Positions 18,057 to 19,290 of a DNA stretch of 19,290 nt are shown piece by piece. The notes beneath the pieces were generated by a model that had not been told where the DNA came from, did no database searches, and saw only the letters and a program-made list of their open reading frames with translations. A program made the translations under genes and the position numbers. How positions within the stretch are numbered: the first letter of the stretch is position 1; every line of letters starts with the position of its first letter. Source of the stretch: Chloroflexota bacterium (GTDB lineage Bacteria > Chloroflexota > Dehalococcoidia > UBA2979); contig QWJG01000012.1 in the NCBI GenBank assembly GCA_009391845.1, forward strand, positions 1 through 19,290, written 5' to 3'.

Positions 18057-18748
18057 TGTCCACGCCGCCGTTCCAGGTGACCCACATCGTGTTCGATGTG
18101 GACGGGACGCTGGTCGATTTCGAATCGGCGCTCCAGGCCGCACTCCGCGCGGCAGCGGAGGAAGCTTCGGGCTGCCTCGGCACGCTGGTCACGCCGACGC
18201 AGCTTCATCTATCGCGCGAGCTGCTCTCGGTTGACCCGGCCTGGAGCGGCCGCACGTTCGTCGAGATGCGTGACGAGTCGATCCGACGCGTCCTCGCCTC
18301 GGCGGATGAGCACGCGCCCGAGGTGGTGCGGCGGATCACCGGCACCTACTACGCGGCGCGTGACGCGAACCTGCACGCCTACGACGACGTGGAAGAGGCG
18401 CTGAGCGCCCTCGCGGGCCGCGGCTTCACGCTGATCGCGGCGACGAACGGGAACGCGCCGCTGGCGGCCCACCCGTTCATGGCGCACGTCGCGCATCACC
18501 AGCAGGCGGAGGCGATCGGCATCTCGAAGCCGAATCAGGCGTTCTTCGCCCGGGCGATCGCGGACACCGGCGGCGAGCCGGGCTCCGCGCTGTCGGTCGG
18601 GGATCGGATCGACAACGACGTCACGCCGGCCCGCTCCGCCGGGCTGCACGCGGTATTCCTCGATCGCCACGACCGCGCACCGGACGCCGACGTGCCGCGG
18701 ATCAGCGTGCTGACGGAGCTACTGGAGATGGTGGAGTTCGCCGGCTAG
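18056..18748 (+). CDS. HAD-superfamily hydrolase (phosphatase), his-operon linked
   Basis: A 230-aa HAD-type phosphatase of the PGP-like subfamily. Motif I is DVDGT (14-18; nucleophile Asp14 and acid Asp16), motif II is AATNGN, motif III is the Lys in ISKPNQAFF, and motif IV is GDRIDNDV with two Mg-binding aspartates. The long helical insert after motif I (about 22-110) is a C1 cap. The GTG start shares one base with the hisF stop (TAGTG), so translation is coupled. By position it could dephosphorylate histidinol phosphate, but phosphoglycolate or a general sugar phosphate is equally compatible with the sequence. Confidence 0.9.
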   Translation: MSTPPFQVTHIVFDVDGTLVDFESALQAALRAAAEEASGCLGTLVTPTQLHLSRELLSVDPAWSGRTFVEMRDESIRRVLASADEHAPEVVRRITGTYYAARDANLHAYDDVEEALSALAGRGFTLIAATNGNAPLAAHPFMAHVAHHQQAEAIGISKPNQAFFARAIADTGGEPGSALSVGDRIDNDVTPARSAGLHAVFLDRHDRAPDADVPRISVLTELLEMVEFAG

Positions 18749-18754
18749 GAGCAG

Positions 18755-18772
18755 GGCGCCGCTGGCGGTGCC
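18755..18772. terminator. Weak hairpin between convergent genes
   Basis: GGCGCCG (18755-18761) and CGGTGCC (18766-18772) form a 7-bp stem with one G.U pair and a CTGG loop, in the 33-bp gap between the HAD gene and the convergent nitroreductase gene. There is no T tract on either strand, so termination here is only possible. Confidence 0.3.
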
Positions 18773-18781
18773 GAAGGCGCG

Positions 18782-19290
18782 CTAGCGACGGGTGAAGTGG
18801 ACGCCGAGTGCCGGCGTCGGCCGCGCGAACGGCGCGTACTCCGCGTCTGGCCGGCCCAGCGCCACGAACGCCTGCGGCTGCCACGTCTCATCGAGGTCCA
18901 GAGCGGCGCGGACGGCTGCCTGGGCGTAGACGGGCCCCGAGATCCAGTACGCGCCGAGGCCGCGCGCGGAGGCGGTGAGCAGGATGTTCTGCAGCGCCGC
19001 GCCGAACGAGTGGGTCGCGAGTGACCATTCAGCGCGTGCGCGGCGATCGTCGGCGTAGTGGTTGAGTCCATCGGCGACGAGGCAGCCGAGGAGCAGCGTC
19101 GGTGCGCCCTCGATCTGGCCGCGCGAGCGGGCCAGCAGGCGCTCGATCGTGGCCCCGGGGACGTCGTCGCCCTCGAGGTCGGCGCGCCACGCGGCGCCCA
19201 TCGCGGCGGCGAGCGCGGGGCGTCGAGGCGGCATTACCTCGGCGAAGCGCCACGGCTGCGTGTGGTGGGGGGCGGGCGCGGTCAGCGCGA
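18782..19290 (-). CDS. Nitroreductase-family protein, FbiB C-terminal-like (partial)
   Basis: An FMN-dependent nitroreductase fold, incomplete at its N-terminus because it continues past the right edge. The visible frame reads through APAPHHTQPWRF near 19240-19275, the FMN-binding block that FbiB-type domains share, then AWRADL, a VADGLNHYADDRR segment, SLATHSFGAALQNILLTASARGLGAYWISG, and LDLDETWQPQAFVALGRP. These match the C-terminal domain of FbiB, which acts in coenzyme F420 synthesis by reducing dehydro-F420-0. It may be a stand-alone reductase or the C-terminal half of a two-domain FbiB; the window does not show which. It is convergent with the HAD gene. An internal ATG at 19234 is not the start. 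Confidence 0.85.
   Translation of the reverse strand, partial: ALTAPAPHHTQPWRFAEVMPPRRPALAAAMGAAWRADLEGDDVPGATIERLLARSRGQIEGAPTLLLGCLVADGLNHYADDRRARAEWSLATHSFGAALQNILLTASARGLGAYWISGPVYAQAAVRAALDLDETWQPQAFVALGRPDAEYAPFARPTPALGVHFTRR

Noticed and set aside
16419..18143. 574-codon minus-strand ORF opposite hisA and hisF
   Set aside because: It is the antisense shadow of two complete, motif-verified his genes; its composition is His/Asp/Arg-rich with no domain.

Overview
This is a chromosomal window from a high-GC bacterium. It carries housekeeping genes and shows no phage, plasmid or CRISPR signature. Several traits fit a member of the Chloroflexota (Thermomicrobia or Dehalococcoidia-like): a four-domain ribosomal protein S1, a ClpC with a UVR domain, a full mreBCD-mrdA-rodA cluster, and an FbiB-type nitroreductase of coenzyme F420 metabolism. 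That placement is an inference from gene content. No phylogeny was run.

Region by region. Positions 1-39 are the 3' end of a 23S rRNA. It is followed by an initiator tRNA-Met (151-225) and a strong terminator. About 1.65 kb follows with no recognisable gene, only short repeats, hairpins and one possible broken reading frame. A 5S rRNA then lies at 1937-2055 with its own promoter-like sequence and terminator-like hairpin. The 5S gene is therefore about 1.9 kb from its 23S and looks like a separate transcription unit. Plus-strand rpsA (2229-3974) and clpC (4282-6792) follow, each ending in a strong hairpin.

From 6979 to 15726 all genes are on the minus strand. In transcription order they are ligA, a 66-aa winged-helix protein, a VIT/CCC1-type metal transporter, then mreB, mreC, mreD, mrdA (PBP2) and rodA. 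The mre genes encode the elongasome. MreB filaments position MreC/MreD, and these organise the RodA glycosyltransferase with the PBP2 transpeptidase. mreC to rodA are joined by short overlaps. At the mreD/mrdA junction a 26-bp tandem duplication has inserted a 9-codon mini-ORF.

From 15789 the plus strand carries hisH-hisA-hisF and an overlapping HAD-family phosphatase. HisH and HisF form imidazole glycerol-phosphate synthase, and HisA supplies its substrate. The HAD gene overlaps hisF by one base and is a candidate for the histidinol-phosphate phosphatase step. A convergent nitroreductase-family gene runs off the right edge.

The clearest second-look items are the displaced 5S unit with its empty spacer, the duplicated mreD/mrdA junction, the perfect palindrome touching the rpsA ribosome-binding site, and the ligA and mreB promoters that put the predicted transcription start on or beside a start codon. 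I saw no plainly novel defence or mobile system.
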